Shown here: one piece after another, positions 44,237 through 54,966 of the stretch
Layout of the letters: each line of letters begins with the position of its first letter
Position numbering within the stretch: the stretch's first letter is position 1
Assembly (NCBI RefSeq): GCF_900167465.1
Contig: NZ_FUWR01000010.1
Coordinates: 62,001-126,000, forward strand
Reading direction: 5' to 3'
Source of the DNA: Trichlorobacter thiogenes
Lineage (GTDB): Bacteria; Desulfobacterota; Desulfuromonadia; Geobacterales; Pseudopelobacteraceae
DNA length: 64,000 bases
The notes under the pieces: model-generated
Told to the model about the DNA's origin: nothing
What the model saw: the letters and a program-made list of their open reading frames with translations, nothing else
Database searches by the model: none
Program-made: the position numbers and the translations under genes

Positions 44237-45799
44237 TTATTGGCTCATCATCTTGAGTGATGCTGGATTTTCACAATACTTCAGCGCCTCTTCCTGGCTC
44301 ACCTGTTTTGTCTTTACCAGAGTTGCCAGTGAGATATCCAGCGGTACAAATTCGTCGATTGATTGCTGGAAGAAGGTGCGGATCTGGTGACACTTGTTTT
44401 CGCGGATCATGTTCTTGATCCGGTTGGAGGTGGCCAGTTTTTCATAGGCCAGCACCCGCTTTGATTTGTCCCGCGATGGCAGCAGGCGCTGTCCGATGCA
44501 GAGCAGCAGGCCTTCTGCCAGCTGCGAACGGATCTGGTCCTGTTTCTCACTGGGGCAGATCTCAATTATCCGTTCAATGGCATTGGTGGTGGTGTTGGCG
44601 TGCAGGGTACTGATTACCAGGTGTCCGGTGGATGCGGCCTGTACTGCAATCTCAAAGCTCTCTGCATCGCGCATTTCGCCGATCACAATCACGTCAGGGG
44701 CCTGTCGGAAGATATGTTTGAGCCCCTCCTTGAATGAACGGGTGTCGCGTCCCACCTCCCGCTGATTGATGTTACTCATTTTGTGTTTGTGCAGGAACTC
44801 AATCGGGTCCTCAATTGAGATGATATTACACTTGCGCTGCGAGTTGATGGCATCAAGAATGGCGGCAACAGTGGTGCTTTTGCCGTGTCCGGTTGGGCCG
44901 GCAATCAGAATCAGCCCCTCCGGCTGCAGGATGTATTGATTGAGGTCGGTGCCGAAGCCCAATGATTCCAATGATGGAATGGTGTCGTTGATGCTGCGTA
45001 TAGCCAGTGAAATTGACGAACGCTGACGGTAAGCGTTGATCCTGAACCTGCCGACTTCCGGCTTGAGTAGCCCAAAATCCAGTTCTCCGGTTTGTTCAAA
45101 TTCTTTTTTCTGCTCATCGGTCATAACTTGTAGGGCGAACAGCTCAACCGCCTCTGGTGTCAGGTGTGGCAATGGCAGACGGACTACCTCGTTGTTGATC
45201 TTGAGACAGGGAGGGAGGCCGGCTGAGATCAGCAGATCCGATGCCTTGCGCTGGTATAGTGTGCGCAGGAGCTGCTCAATGGTGTAGGACTCCTCTGTAC
45301 AGTTTTTTGATCGTGCGTCAGACGCCACTTCAGAGCCGAGTAGCGGGCCCTGATGTTTGCCCCCTTTGCGGTTCAGATAGCCGATGATGGCGTTGATCTG
45401 GGCATGTGGTGCAGCAATCGGCTGGATCTTTTTGCCCAGTGAAAATTCAAGTTCATTAACCGCTTCAATGTTGTTGGGATCTGACATGGCAACAAAGATC
45501 AACTTGGGTGAAAACATGATCGGGATAGCCTTGAAACGTTTCATCTGTTCCAGGGAAACGGCATTGATCACGGTTGATTCAATGGAGACATTAAACAGGT
45601 CAATGGAAGGGGTGTGAAAGCATTCCTTCAGAAACATCAGCAGTTGCTCTGTTGTGATATAGCCCAGTTGCAACAAAACTGACCCCAGCTTGTCGTTAGA
45701 CTGGCTCTGGCGTTTCAGGGCAATGGTCAACTGCTCCGGGGTGATGGTGTTTGACTGAATAAAGTAATCGCCAATTTTCGTTTCTTCAAGGTTTGCCAT
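44237..45799 (-). CDS. PilT-like ATPase with N-terminal MshEN (GspE-N) domain
   Basis: 520 residues, longer than PilT (about 360). Residues 1-155 match the MshEN/GspE N-terminal module (YITTEQLLMFLKECFHTPSIDL, ETKIGDYFIQSNTITPEQLTIAL), which in other proteins binds cyclic di-GMP. Residues 170-520 are a PilT/VirB11 ATPase with Walker A AGPTGHGKSTT, the Asp box IISIEDPIEF, Walker B VIVIGEMRDAES and the His box STLHANTT. It probably drives pilus retraction or a related machine under c-di-GMP control (inference). No pilin gene is adjacent. Confidence 0.85.
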   Translation of the reverse strand: MANLEETKIGDYFIQSNTITPEQLTIALKRQSQSNDKLGSVLLQLGYITTEQLLMFLKECFHTPSIDLFNVSIESTVINAVSLEQMKRFKAIPIMFSPKLIFVAMSDPNNIEAVNELEFSLGKKIQPIAAPHAQINAIIGYLNRKGGKHQGPLLGSEVASDARSKNCTEESYTIEQLLRTLYQRKASDLLISAGLPPCLKINNEVVRLPLPHLTPEAVELFALQVMTDEQKKEFEQTGELDFGLLKPEVGRFRINAYRQRSSISLAIRSINDTIPSLESLGFGTDLNQYILQPEGLILIAGPTGHGKSTTVAAILDAINSQRKCNIISIEDPIEFLHKHKMSNINQREVGRDTRSFKEGLKHIFRQAPDVIVIGEMRDAESFEIAVQAASTGHLVISTLHANTTTNAIERIIEICPSEKQDQIRSQLAEGLLLCIGQRLLPSRDKSKRVLAYEKLATSNRIKNMIRENKCHQIRTFFQQSIDEFVPLDISLATLVKTKQVSQEEALKYCENPASLKMMSQ

Positions 45800-45953
45800 A
45801 TGCTACGGTTTCTCCTGACGGTTTATTAACTGGTAGGAAAAATCAGCATAGCGCAGATTGAAGTTTTCTCAAGTGATCGGGGTGAATAAATTGCAATTTA
45901 GTGTTTTGTCTGCGCAGGGGTAATGTGCGTGCGAGAGTAGGGGAAGAGAAACT

Positions 45954-45989
45954 GCAAGGGGGCTAATGACAGATCGTCGGCCCCCTTGC
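45954..45989 (-). terminator. Hairpin after nifH
   Basis: GCAAGGGGGC (45954-45963) pairs with GCCCCCTTGC (45980-45989), 10 bp, 31 bases past the nifH stop in the minus direction. The bases following on the minus strand are AGTTTCTC, a weak T-tract. It shows that transcription probably ends after nifH, with no nifDK behind it. Confidence 0.65.
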
Positions 45990-46020
45990 TGTTATTGCTT
46001 GGCTTGTGAGTACAGGAGTA

Positions 46021-47244
<1,224 letters not shown>

Positions 47245-47280
47245 GATCACGATGCCGCAGGTTTGTACGGCATCGTGATC
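47245..47280 (-). terminator. Terminator after the zinc-ribbon membrane protein
   Basis: A 13-bp perfect stem (GATCACGATGCCG with CGGCATCGTGATC) and 10-base loop. On the minus strand it is followed by TTGTTTTA. It lies 33 bases past the stop of the gene at 47313. Confidence 0.85.
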
Positions 47281-47312
47281 CTCTGTTCTCGTGTTGGTGG
47301 TTCAATCGGGTA

Positions 47313-47969
47313 TCAGTCGTCCTTGCGGGCCTCATACTGGCTGATCACAATCAGCTGACCCCAGGGCAGGGTGATAATAGCAAAAAGACTGCCGATGATG
47401 CCGCCGACAAAAACAGCCAGCAACCAGTTAACCAGATCTTTCTGTACGGTACGGATGCTCCATTTCAAGGCATCCATCGGAGCCATGTTCTTGTCAATGA
47501 CGGCATACATGCCGGGTGACAGGGCAAGCGCTGCTACCGGTATGGCCAGCATCAACACAAAGCCGAACAGCGCCCCCAGGAAACCGATCAGTTTTCCCAG
47601 GATAGTTGAGATGATAAACAGCACCACAAACGCGCCAAAGGGGATTAAGATGTACAACAGCAGGTTTACAAAGCAGTCCCAGGAGTTAAATATATCGCCC
47701 ACTTCCGGTTTTTTTCCGGTCCTTTTAAAGGCGATAAGCGACCGGTTGTAACCGGCAATGAAGCCGACGTTGGCAATGGGTACCCAGGCCACCAGACAGA
47801 AAACCAGACTGGGCAGAATCAAGTCCCCAAGGTTGTCCTTCCACAGGTTAGTTGCATTGCTGAAGGCCGCCCCGAAATCTGTCGCTGGTTGATTCGCAAC
47901 TGCGGTTCCACACTGGGGACACGTCGTGCTGCCGTTTGGAACCTGGGCCTTGCAGAACTGGCATTGCAT
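47313..47969 (-). CDS. Zinc-ribbon membrane protein of unknown function
   Basis: 218 residues from ATG 47969 (MQCQFCKAQVPNGSTTCPQCG). A zinc ribbon with two CxxC pairs sits at the N-terminus, then about five hydrophobic segments (LVFCLVAWVPIANVGFIAGYN, YILIPFGAFVVLFIIST, LGALFGFVLMLAIPVAALAL, LLAVFVGGIIGSLFAIITL). The pattern resembles DUF4013/DUF975-type membrane proteins. GGAGG lies 8 bases before the chosen ATG. No partner is evident. Confidence 0.75.
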   Translation of the reverse strand: MQCQFCKAQVPNGSTTCPQCGTAVANQPATDFGAAFSNATNLWKDNLGDLILPSLVFCLVAWVPIANVGFIAGYNRSLIAFKRTGKKPEVGDIFNSWDCFVNLLLYILIPFGAFVVLFIISTILGKLIGFLGALFGFVLMLAIPVAALALSPGMYAVIDKNMAPMDALKWSIRTVQKDLVNWLLAVFVGGIIGSLFAIITLPWGQLIVISQYEARKDD

Positions 47970-48080
47970 GGTTACTACCTCCTGAAAAATATAAGTTGCT
48001 GGCGGCATTTCCGGCCACCAATGTATCGTTCTGTACAGCGTAACAGATGTTAGAGAAACCACAACCGACCGTTAGCTATT

Positions 48081-51000
48081 TTATCGCACCTCCACCTGCC
48101 AGGGGCTGCTTTCACCCCGCAGTTCCGGTCGGTACATGGGCCAGATGGCCGATGGCAGCGCCATGATCTTTCCTTTCAGCTCCGGGTAGACCACAAAACG
48201 GAACTCATGGCTGCCCGATGGCAGGTAGCCCACAAACCAAGCCATCAGCGTATCGCGGCGCTCCTTGTGATCGTACCAACCCTGGTAGTAGGCCTCATTG
48301 GCATAGCGTGGATCGCGGTCTGCCTGACGCACTTCAAAGCCGGCCGGCAGGTGGTCTTCCAGGATTAGGTACTCAAGTGTTGCACTGTTTTTAACGGTTA
48401 GCCTGACCTCCAGATCCTCGCCAACCGTAACCTGTTCACCCGGTTTTAGCGGTTCATATTCGTGCCGCCACTGCCCGTTTTTCTGTACTGATTTAATCCG
48501 GTAGATGCTGCGCTCAAGTTGCAGGCCATCGGCCTTGGCTACCTGCTCAACCGGCACCCGGTAGGTCAGACGCGCACTGAGATAGGCGCTGCCGTTGTTG
48601 TTTGATTTTTCAAGTTGCAGCCGGTTTTCTCCGGCTGCTGCCGGAACCGTCAGGGTGGCGCGACCTGCAGTCAGGCGGCCTTTATCAACGGTGTACTGCT
48701 CAAGTTCTTTACCGTTGTGCAGCAGACGGGCGGTGTAGCTTGCGTTCAGTTCACCACTTGCAGCGATAAAATCAGCCAGTCCGCGTACCCCAGCAGCCGA
48801 TGAAACCGTGGTCTGCCACCAGCCGCCCCGTTGGTTGCGGGCCAGATAGCGGGCCAGCGCCGGTGAAGTCTGGTCTTCCGGCATGATCCGGCTTGTGGCT
48901 GACAGCAGTGCCGCAGTGGTCTCAAGGGACGAACTGCCCCAACGCCAGCCGGTTTCGTTTTCAGGCAGCCAGGCTGCCTCTGTATCCCGTTGTAGCAGTG
49001 TTTGCAGCCCCTTTAGGATCTGTGCTGCCTGTTGCCGTTCGCCCCGGTTGTCCAGTGCTTCGGCAACAGCGATCTTTGCCTCTGGCGGCAGGCTGGTCAG
49101 GCTATCAATCAGCCGTTTTTTCGCAGCAGGATTGGAACCGCCGTGGGCGGTTAATGCCCGGTAGAGCACGGCAGCCTGTTCAGGACGGGCCTTGTCAAGC
49201 TGGCTTTCAATCGCCTTGGTGCCCCGCTGGACAAGCTGCTCATCCAGCTTCAAACCGGCCCGTTTGGCGGTTGCCAGACCCTGCATGGCCAGGGCGGTCA
49301 GGTGCGGGTTGGTGCTGTCGTTCTTCCACCAGCCCCAGCCGCCATCGTCGTGCTGCAGATCAGCCAGACGCTGCAGCCCTTCAGCCACAATCTGTGGCAG
49401 CTTGGCCTGCAGAGAGGGGGAAACGTTGCGCCCCTGGGCGGTCAGTATCTGCTGGGCATAGACCGCAGGGACAAAGCGGGAAACCGTCTGCTCAACGCAG
49501 CCATAGGGGAAGGAAATCAGATACTCCAGCGCCGGGATCAGGCTGTCTGCCACGGTGGGAGAAAAGGTTGTGCTGATGCTGCCGCTGTCCGGCAGTGCTG
49601 AGCCGGGTTGCGTAATCATGGTCTGTGCCTGTCCACTGCGCAGCGCAATGCTACCGGCCTGTTCCCGTTGCAGGGAGCGGGACAGCACCGGGAAGGTCAA
49701 CTCCAAGGCATCTTTACCGTCGCTTCCCGCTGCGGTCAGCCGCAATAGTGCCTGACCGGGCTGCTGCGCCGTAACTTCGATATTCCTACGCAAAGAACCA
49801 CCAGCCGGAACCGTGCCGCTAAAACTGGTATCCCCCAGCAGAGTCAGACCGGTGGCCTCAAAACGACCTTTGACCTGTTGCTCTTTGCCGGTGGCATCGT
49901 TTAACAGCCCCGGAATCTCCAGCCGGTCTTCAGCCACCATAAAACGGGGTGGCGCCAGACGGGCCATGAACGGCAGACGGCTGATAAAGCTGGCCTGTCC
50001 GCTGCCAAACTGCTGCTCTGCCGTATGCCCCACTGCAGTGGCGCGCCACTTGGTCAGGTTATCCGGCAGTTGTGTCTCGGCAACCACCGTGCCGTTGCTG
50101 TCGCTGGCCAGCATCGGCAACCAGGCTGCGGTATCCTTAAATACCTTGCGGACCTTGATCCCTTTCAGATCATCATCACCGGCCAGTTTTGCCAGATCCT
50201 TTGATGCACCCCCCAGGTAGAGCCGGGGGAAGGAATGGATCGTACGGACCAGATGGTCACGCCGTCCACGGAAGAAGCGGTAGATCTCTTCACGGGTCTC
50301 CGGTGCCACGGCAAAGATCGCCTCATCCACCAGAGCCAGCGATATCTCAGCCGGAACCGGCTTGCCTTCAGACGTGCTGTTGATGACGATCTTTACGGTA
50401 TCGCCAGGGGCATAGACCGGCTGCTGTGGCGTCACGGTCAGATTCAGTTTGCCTGGCTGATGATCAACCTTTAACAGCCCTTGCTGCTGGTAAAAGCGCC
50501 CATTGGAGATGGTGCTGGCTGAGACATGGATGTTGGGGGCCAGATCTTTGGTCACCGGGATCTCAACCACCTGCACCGCTGCGGTGATCGGGATAATCCG
50601 GCTCTGATGGATGCGCCGTCCTTCAAGGGTCAGCAGCAATGAACCACCCAGCGCCGGAGCCCGCAGGATCAGACGGGCCGTCTCACCCGGCTTGTAGCTT
50701 TTCTTGTCAAACTCAGCCTCCAGCTCGCGGTAGCTGCCGTCCCAACTGCTCCCTTTTTGCCAGACCCAGGCATAGGTTTCATCATAGCTGCGGCGCTTGC
50801 CTTCATCAAAGGTCTCGGCCCGCAGCCGCCAGTAGTCAGAGGAAGGGAAGCTGTAACTGATCCGGGTTGCCCCATCCTTGGCGGTGCGATCATGCAGGGT
50901 GGTGAGGGTCTTCCAGCTGTAGGTGCGGCTTTTCTTGTCATAGACCTGCTTTTCAACAATCAGCGCAACCGCTGTGTCGGGCTTGGCAACCCCCTGCCAA

Positions 51001-53198
51001 TCAGCCACCCGCAGGATGAAGCCGGATGGTTTGCCCGGTTGCAGCAGATACTGCTCTCCCTTGATCCTGATATCCAACAGGGACGGCACCACGGTCAGGC
51101 TGGTTGAACCGGTTACCTGACGGGATGAGATATCGGTCACATCAGCCTCAATGGAGTATCTGACCGGCTGCTCATGGTTCTTGGCAGTTACCGTGATGGT
51201 GGCCTCACCGTTGGGATCAAGCTTTGCCTCACCTTCGCTGACAAACTCGTTATAGCCGTCATACTGTAATGATTCCTCGCCAAAGCCGCCTCCGGCCCGT
51301 TCTTCAGTGTACCAGGGTTGGGAATAGACCCGCCAGACGATCTTGCCTTCAGCCACCGGTGAGCCAAAATAGTAACGGGCTGAGAGTTTAACCGGAATCT
51401 GGCTGCCGGACAGTGGGAACTGCTGGTCGGTACGCAGCTTCACTTCAAACTCCGGCTTGCGGTACTCCAGCACCTTGAAGCTTCCTCGCCAATGACTTGA
51501 GCCATTGCTGGCCACAATGCTGTACTCACCCAGGGTAGGTGCGGCAGGAAGCGTAAACTGGCCATGGAACGAACCGGATGGTGCGCTTTTAACGGTCTCT
51601 TCAAAGACGGTCTTATCACCGGAATCAACAATCTTGATGCTGATGTTGTCAGTAGCAGGCAACTGGTAGTCATCACCGGCAGTGCTGCGCAGTATCCCCT
51701 TGTAGAATACGGCCTGGCCCGGCCGGTAAGCGGTCCGCTCGGTGTAGAGATACCCCTTGATGGCGTTGGATTTCTGTTCCCCTTCCTCCGCACCCAGTGA
51801 CAGTACCGCCAGGCTGTTGCCCAGGCGTCCCACAACCCGTTGCCCCTGCTGTTTGATGCTCCAGGTCGTTGTGCCGTCTGCAGCACTGGTTGCAGATGCC
51901 TTGGCAGGGTCAGAGCCGTAGAAAGCCACCTTGCCAAGCGGCTTCCCGCTCTTCAGGTCCAACGCCTGCAGCAGGGTACGGTCAGGTGCGGTCTTGGCCA
52001 CCAGCCCCAGATCGGTTGCCAGAAAGGCGACACTGCCTGTTGCACCGCTTCCCTGCAGCTGCACCAGATAGGCGCCAGAGGGGAGTGGCGGCAGCTTGAA
52101 TCTGCCCCGGCTACGGTAGTCGTTCTTGTTGTCCGGCTTCAGGGTAATGCTGAATTTTTTATGCAGTTTCAGCAGGTGATCCGGGATCTCTTCCGGCTTG
52201 GCAAGGTTAACCGAGTTGTTGATGATCGCCTCCGGCTGAATCCGGTTGATGGTGACCTGGGCCTTGTCAACCCAGAGGCCATAGACCCTGATCGCTACTG
52301 CCTTGTTGGACAGGATCACATCACCGTACAGCTCAACATCAAGTGAGGGAGGTTTTGGAGTTGCCACCAGGCTAAGCTGCAGTTGTTTCCCTTCCTGCAG
52401 GGTCAGTTGCTGCTCGGTACGCTCCATCCGGCTGTCAGAAACCGCAACCGTGTAGTCGCCAGGGGGCAGCATCCCGATCTTCAGCTTGCCATTGCTGTCC
52501 AGCTTGCCGCTGCGCCAGACACTGCCGCCGTTCAGCGATACAGAGACACCGGCAGCAGAGCCCATATGCTGGTGGTCGGAAAGGTTGGCGCTGATCTCCA
52601 CCGTGCCTGCCCGGCGCACGGTCAGATCACCCAACTGCTTGTCTTCTCCAACAGCTGGCTGGGGATAGTAAGATTTTTCCAGCACCCAGTCCGGCTGCTC
52701 CAGAATCAGGTCATGGCCACGGGCATCAAGGCAATCAAAACGGAACCTGCCGGTGGCATCGGTGGTGGCGCTGAACAGCCGGTCAACCAGCATCCTGAAC
52801 CCGCCCAGCGGCTTGCCGGTAGCATCAACCAACCGCCCGGAAAGGGAGGCCGCCTTGTTCAGCCAAGTCTTGATATCAGCCTTTTCCTGGCCATCCAGAT
52901 AGAGGTAGTTGCGGGTGGTTCCCATGCCAGCGGCCCTGGTCAGATAAGAGTAGTTTCCCTTAGGCAGGCTGATCGTACCGCTGCCGTTGCCATCAACGGT
53001 CAGGGTAGCGGTAACCTTGCCCGGGGTCTTGTTCTCCCGGAATTCAACCGTTGCCCCTGCCAGCGGCTTGTTGGTCTCGGCCGCCATCACCGTGACCTGC
53101 ACCGGTATCGGGCCGGTTGCGACAGGAGCGGCAGACAGCGGGGCGCAGGTCAGTAATGAGAGGATCAGGAGGGACAACAGGGTGAGTAGGCGGTGCAT
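48081..53198 (-). CDS. Bacterial alpha-2-macroglobulin family protein with thioester motif
   Basis: Very large (1705 residues) exported protein with a signal peptide (about 1-23, ending LSAA). Repeated MG-type beta domains follow, including carboxypeptidase-like repeats near the N-terminus (GKPLGGFRMLVD). The bait/alpha-2-macroglobulin segment has KWRATAVGHTAEQQFG, and a thiol-ester site reads YGCVEQTV (Cys about 1233). The helical thioester domain and C-terminal receptor-like domain follow. Such proteins trap proteases in the periplasm. In E. coli the gene pairs with pbpC; here no penicillin-binding protein gene is adjacent. It is monocistronic. Confidence 0.88.
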   Translation of the reverse strand: MHRLLTLLSLLILSLLTCAPLSAAPVATGPIPVQVTVMAAETNKPLAGATVEFRENKTPGKVTATLTVDGNGSGTISLPKGNYSYLTRAAGMGTTRNYLYLDGQEKADIKTWLNKAASLSGRLVDATGKPLGGFRMLVDRLFSATTDATGRFRFDCLDARGHDLILEQPDWVLEKSYYPQPAVGEDKQLGDLTVRRAGTVEISANLSDHQHMGSAAGVSVSLNGGSVWRSGKLDSNGKLKIGMLPPGDYTVAVSDSRMERTEQQLTLQEGKQLQLSLVATPKPPSLDVELYGDVILSNKAVAIRVYGLWVDKAQVTINRIQPEAIINNSVNLAKPEEIPDHLLKLHKKFSITLKPDNKNDYRSRGRFKLPPLPSGAYLVQLQGSGATGSVAFLATDLGLVAKTAPDRTLLQALDLKSGKPLGKVAFYGSDPAKASATSAADGTTTWSIKQQGQRVVGRLGNSLAVLSLGAEEGEQKSNAIKGYLYTERTAYRPGQAVFYKGILRSTAGDDYQLPATDNISIKIVDSGDKTVFEETVKSAPSGSFHGQFTLPAAPTLGEYSIVASNGSSHWRGSFKVLEYRKPEFEVKLRTDQQFPLSGSQIPVKLSARYYFGSPVAEGKIVWRVYSQPWYTEERAGGGFGEESLQYDGYNEFVSEGEAKLDPNGEATITVTAKNHEQPVRYSIEADVTDISSRQVTGSTSLTVVPSLLDIRIKGEQYLLQPGKPSGFILRVADWQGVAKPDTAVALIVEKQVYDKKSRTYSWKTLTTLHDRTAKDGATRISYSFPSSDYWRLRAETFDEGKRRSYDETYAWVWQKGSSWDGSYRELEAEFDKKSYKPGETARLILRAPALGGSLLLTLEGRRIHQSRIIPITAAVQVVEIPVTKDLAPNIHVSASTISNGRFYQQQGLLKVDHQPGKLNLTVTPQQPVYAPGDTVKIVINSTSEGKPVPAEISLALVDEAIFAVAPETREEIYRFFRGRRDHLVRTIHSFPRLYLGGASKDLAKLAGDDDLKGIKVRKVFKDTAAWLPMLASDSNGTVVAETQLPDNLTKWRATAVGHTAEQQFGSGQASFISRLPFMARLAPPRFMVAEDRLEIPGLLNDATGKEQQVKGRFEATGLTLLGDTSFSGTVPAGGSLRRNIEVTAQQPGQALLRLTAAGSDGKDALELTFPVLSRSLQREQAGSIALRSGQAQTMITQPGSALPDSGSISTTFSPTVADSLIPALEYLISFPYGCVEQTVSRFVPAVYAQQILTAQGRNVSPSLQAKLPQIVAEGLQRLADLQHDDGGWGWWKNDSTNPHLTALAMQGLATAKRAGLKLDEQLVQRGTKAIESQLDKARPEQAAVLYRALTAHGGSNPAAKKRLIDSLTSLPPEAKIAVAEALDNRGERQQAAQILKGLQTLLQRDTEAAWLPENETGWRWGSSSLETTAALLSATSRIMPEDQTSPALARYLARNQRGGWWQTTVSSAAGVRGLADFIAASGELNASYTARLLHNGKELEQYTVDKGRLTAGRATLTVPAAAGENRLQLEKSNNNGSAYLSARLTYRVPVEQVAKADGLQLERSIYRIKSVQKNGQWRHEYEPLKPGEQVTVGEDLEVRLTVKNSATLEYLILEDHLPAGFEVRQADRDPRYANEAYYQGWYDHKERRDTLMAWFVGYLPSGSHEFRFVVYPELKGKIMALPSAIWPMYRPELRGESSPWQVEVR

Positions 53199-53314
53199 AA
53201 CAGACTCCTATGGGTGGCTGTGGCGTTTGTTTTATTCACGTGGTTAAATGAATACCTGCAGGTTTCAGGGCAGGTACCCCACTCCAATTTCCATTCTTGA
53301 TTTTTGAACTTCAT

Positions 53315-53332
53315 TGTACTAAGTTATGTACA
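53315..53332 (+). promoter_or_regulatory. YefM-type operator
   Basis: TGTAC (53315-53319) and TGTACA (53327-53332) form an inverted pair 12 bases apart just upstream of the antitoxin gene. TGTACA is the core of the known E. coli yefM-yoeB operator palindromes. Confidence 0.65.
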
Positions 53333-53360
53333 TACTTAATGCACGTAGGAGATGATAGCG

Positions 53361-53615
53361 ATGAATGCACTAACCTATACTTACACACGACAGCACTTTG
53401 CAGATGTTATGCGATCAGTCAATGATGACCATAATCCTGTGGTAGTAACAAGCCAGCGTGGCAAGCCGGTTGTCATCCTCTCTCTTGAAGATTATCAAGC
53501 CTTTGAAGAAACCGCATACTTGCTTCGGAATCCGCACGGAGCCAAACGGTTGCTCGATTCGGTCGAGGAACTACGTGCGGGAGGCGGTCAAGTTAGAGAG
53601 CTGATGGAATCATGA
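53361..53615 (+). CDS. yefM: Antitoxin of the YefM/Phd family
   Basis: 84 residues from ATG 53361; TAGGAG is 9 bases upstream, whereas the earlier in-frame ATG at 53352 lies at the ribosome site. The N-terminal DNA-binding domain TYTRQHFADVMRSVNDDHNPVVVTSQRGKPVVILSLEDY is typical YefM. The C-terminus is the toxin-neutralising part. It overlaps the toxin gene by 4 bases and probably represses its own promoter through the TGTACA sites. Confidence 0.95.
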   Translation: MNALTYTYTRQHFADVMRSVNDDHNPVVVTSQRGKPVVILSLEDYQAFEETAYLLRNPHGAKRLLDSVEELRAGGGQVRELMES

Positions 53616-53863
53616 TCAAGTTCTCAACGGTAGCATGGGAAGACTACCTCTACTGGCAGACGACCGACAAGGCAATGCTCAAGCGCATAAATATTCTTAT
53701 TCGGGACATTCAGCGCGAACCGTTTGCCGGTATTGGTAAACCTGAACCGCTCAAGCACCAGCTTACCGGTTTCTGGTCTCGAAGAATTGATAGCTGCCAC
53801 CGTTTGGTATATGCCGTTGAAGGTGATACTCTCCTGATTGCACAGTGTCGCGATCATTATTGA
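53612..53863 (+). CDS. yoeB: Toxin of the YoeB family (mRNA interferase)
   Basis: 83 residues, standard length. WEDYLYWQTTDKAMLKRINILIRDIQREPFAGIGKPEPLKHQLTGFWSRRID and the C-terminal HRLVYAVEGDTLLIAQCRDHY include the catalytic Glu, Arg and C-terminal His-Tyr of YoeB, a ribosome-dependent mRNA endonuclease. Apparently intact. Confidence 0.95.
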   Translation: MIKFSTVAWEDYLYWQTTDKAMLKRINILIRDIQREPFAGIGKPEPLKHQLTGFWSRRIDSCHRLVYAVEGDTLLIAQCRDHY

Positions 53864-54169
53864 AATGTATCAAAATTCATTGCCGTTTCCTGTCATTTTT
53901 GAAGAGCCGATTGGCAATGCCGAAATATCCAATGAACACCAAAATCAACGCAATTACGAATAGCCCAGTTTGTTCTGAATCTCAAAGATAAGACCAATTA
54001 CAGCGACTCCTATGAACCCAAAGAGTAAAGCCACTTCCAGCCTTATTGGATTCCCTTTGGGTTATTGTCGCCCCGCTAAAGCAAACCTTGTATTCGTCTT
54101 TTTCTGACTTCTTGATTTTTCCTTCCAACGTCTTAAAGGCTCAGCGGCTTGCCCGTCTGCCGCCGCTGG
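53864..54169. other. Intergenic stretch, mostly featureless
   Basis: AT-rich, no convincing gene. On the minus strand a possible 26-residue membrane peptide could be read near 53962-54042 (GTG start, ALLFGFIGVAVIGLIFEIQ), too weak to call. CAGCGGC/GCCGCTG at about 54142-54168 could form a hairpin after the Mrr-like gene. Confidence 0.4.
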
Positions 54170-54868
54170 TTAGGCCTGATTTCCCGCCTCGTAAGCAACC
54201 AGCTTTTGTTCCAACTCGCTTACCAAAGGTTCCACTGCGTCAACAACTTCATTAGGAGAATTGAAAACTGTCTGAAAACTTGGGATTAGAAGGGCCATGA
54301 TGGCTTCAGTGTTAAAGGGATAAACTCCTCGAAACGCTCGCGACAATAAATCTCTGCATAGATCAATCATATGATTTCCTGAATAGCCAATTGCACCAAC
54401 ATCAGGGCGAAGTCCATACTCAATTCTCATCTTTTTAGGAATGTTCCAGTAACGATCATTACAATCTTCAATCCGATCAAAAAGTTCTCTTAAACGCATC
54501 GAGAAAATATCATTTCTAGCTGAAGTGCTAATTTCAGCAAGTGAGGTCACCTGAACGTTTGTAAGATGAGCTGCTTCAATTGCACCGCTTTGAAATCCGG
54601 CTTCTGACAAAATTATTCCACGATCAGCTCCTACGTCTGAAACAATCTCGCGTAGAGCAAGAACATGAAGTTTCGATACGCGTGTCTTCCAATACTTACA
54701 CTCGACAAGCCATGTAATTTCAAAGCCTACATGTTGAGATTTGACAAGCACATCAATGTCGTGGTTAGTTCTCACGCCTTTGACAGTAATGTCAGTATTG
54801 GCGTCCAGACCAAGTGACCGGAATAATGAAGCCGCCTCTTCTTGATATTCTTTCCATGGAATAGACAT
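54170..54868 (-). CDS. Mrr-type restriction endonuclease-like protein
   Basis: 232 residues. Residues 1-125 form a PD-(D/E)xK nuclease domain of the Mrr_cat type: YQEEAASLFRSLGLDANTDITVKG, HDIDVLVKSQHVGFEITWLVECKYWKTRV, with Asp, Glu and Lys in catalytic positions, and VGADRGIILSEAGFQSGAIEAA. The C-terminal part has no recognised domain. Codon use is AT-rich compared with neighbours, suggesting transfer. Probably cuts modified or foreign DNA; no methylase is adjacent. Confidence 0.78.
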   Translation of the reverse strand: MSIPWKEYQEEAASLFRSLGLDANTDITVKGVRTNHDIDVLVKSQHVGFEITWLVECKYWKTRVSKLHVLALREIVSDVGADRGIILSEAGFQSGAIEAAHLTNVQVTSLAEISTSARNDIFSMRLRELFDRIEDCNDRYWNIPKKMRIEYGLRPDVGAIGYSGNHMIDLCRDLLSRAFRGVYPFNTEAIMALLIPSFQTVFNSPNEVVDAVEPLVSELEQKLVAYEAGNQA

Positions 54869-54966
54869 ATGGGCTCTCTGTTTGCTTTAAATAATCCAAA
54901 GCTAGTCTTCTATATGATGCAAAACGCGTTAAAGCTAACTGGCATTTTTCTAGGCATGTTCGACAT

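Noticed and set aside
52383-53156. Long plus-strand ORFs opposite the alpha-2-macroglobulin gene (also 48893-49576 and 51840-52346)
   Set aside because: Low-complexity shadows of a clearly coding minus-strand gene.
54118-54178. attC-like recombination site next to the Mrr gene (GCCTAAC on the minus strand, hairpin, then GTTGGAA)
   Set aside because: The second core does not fit GTTRRRY, the site is shorter than normal attC sites, and no integrase or repeated cassettes are present.
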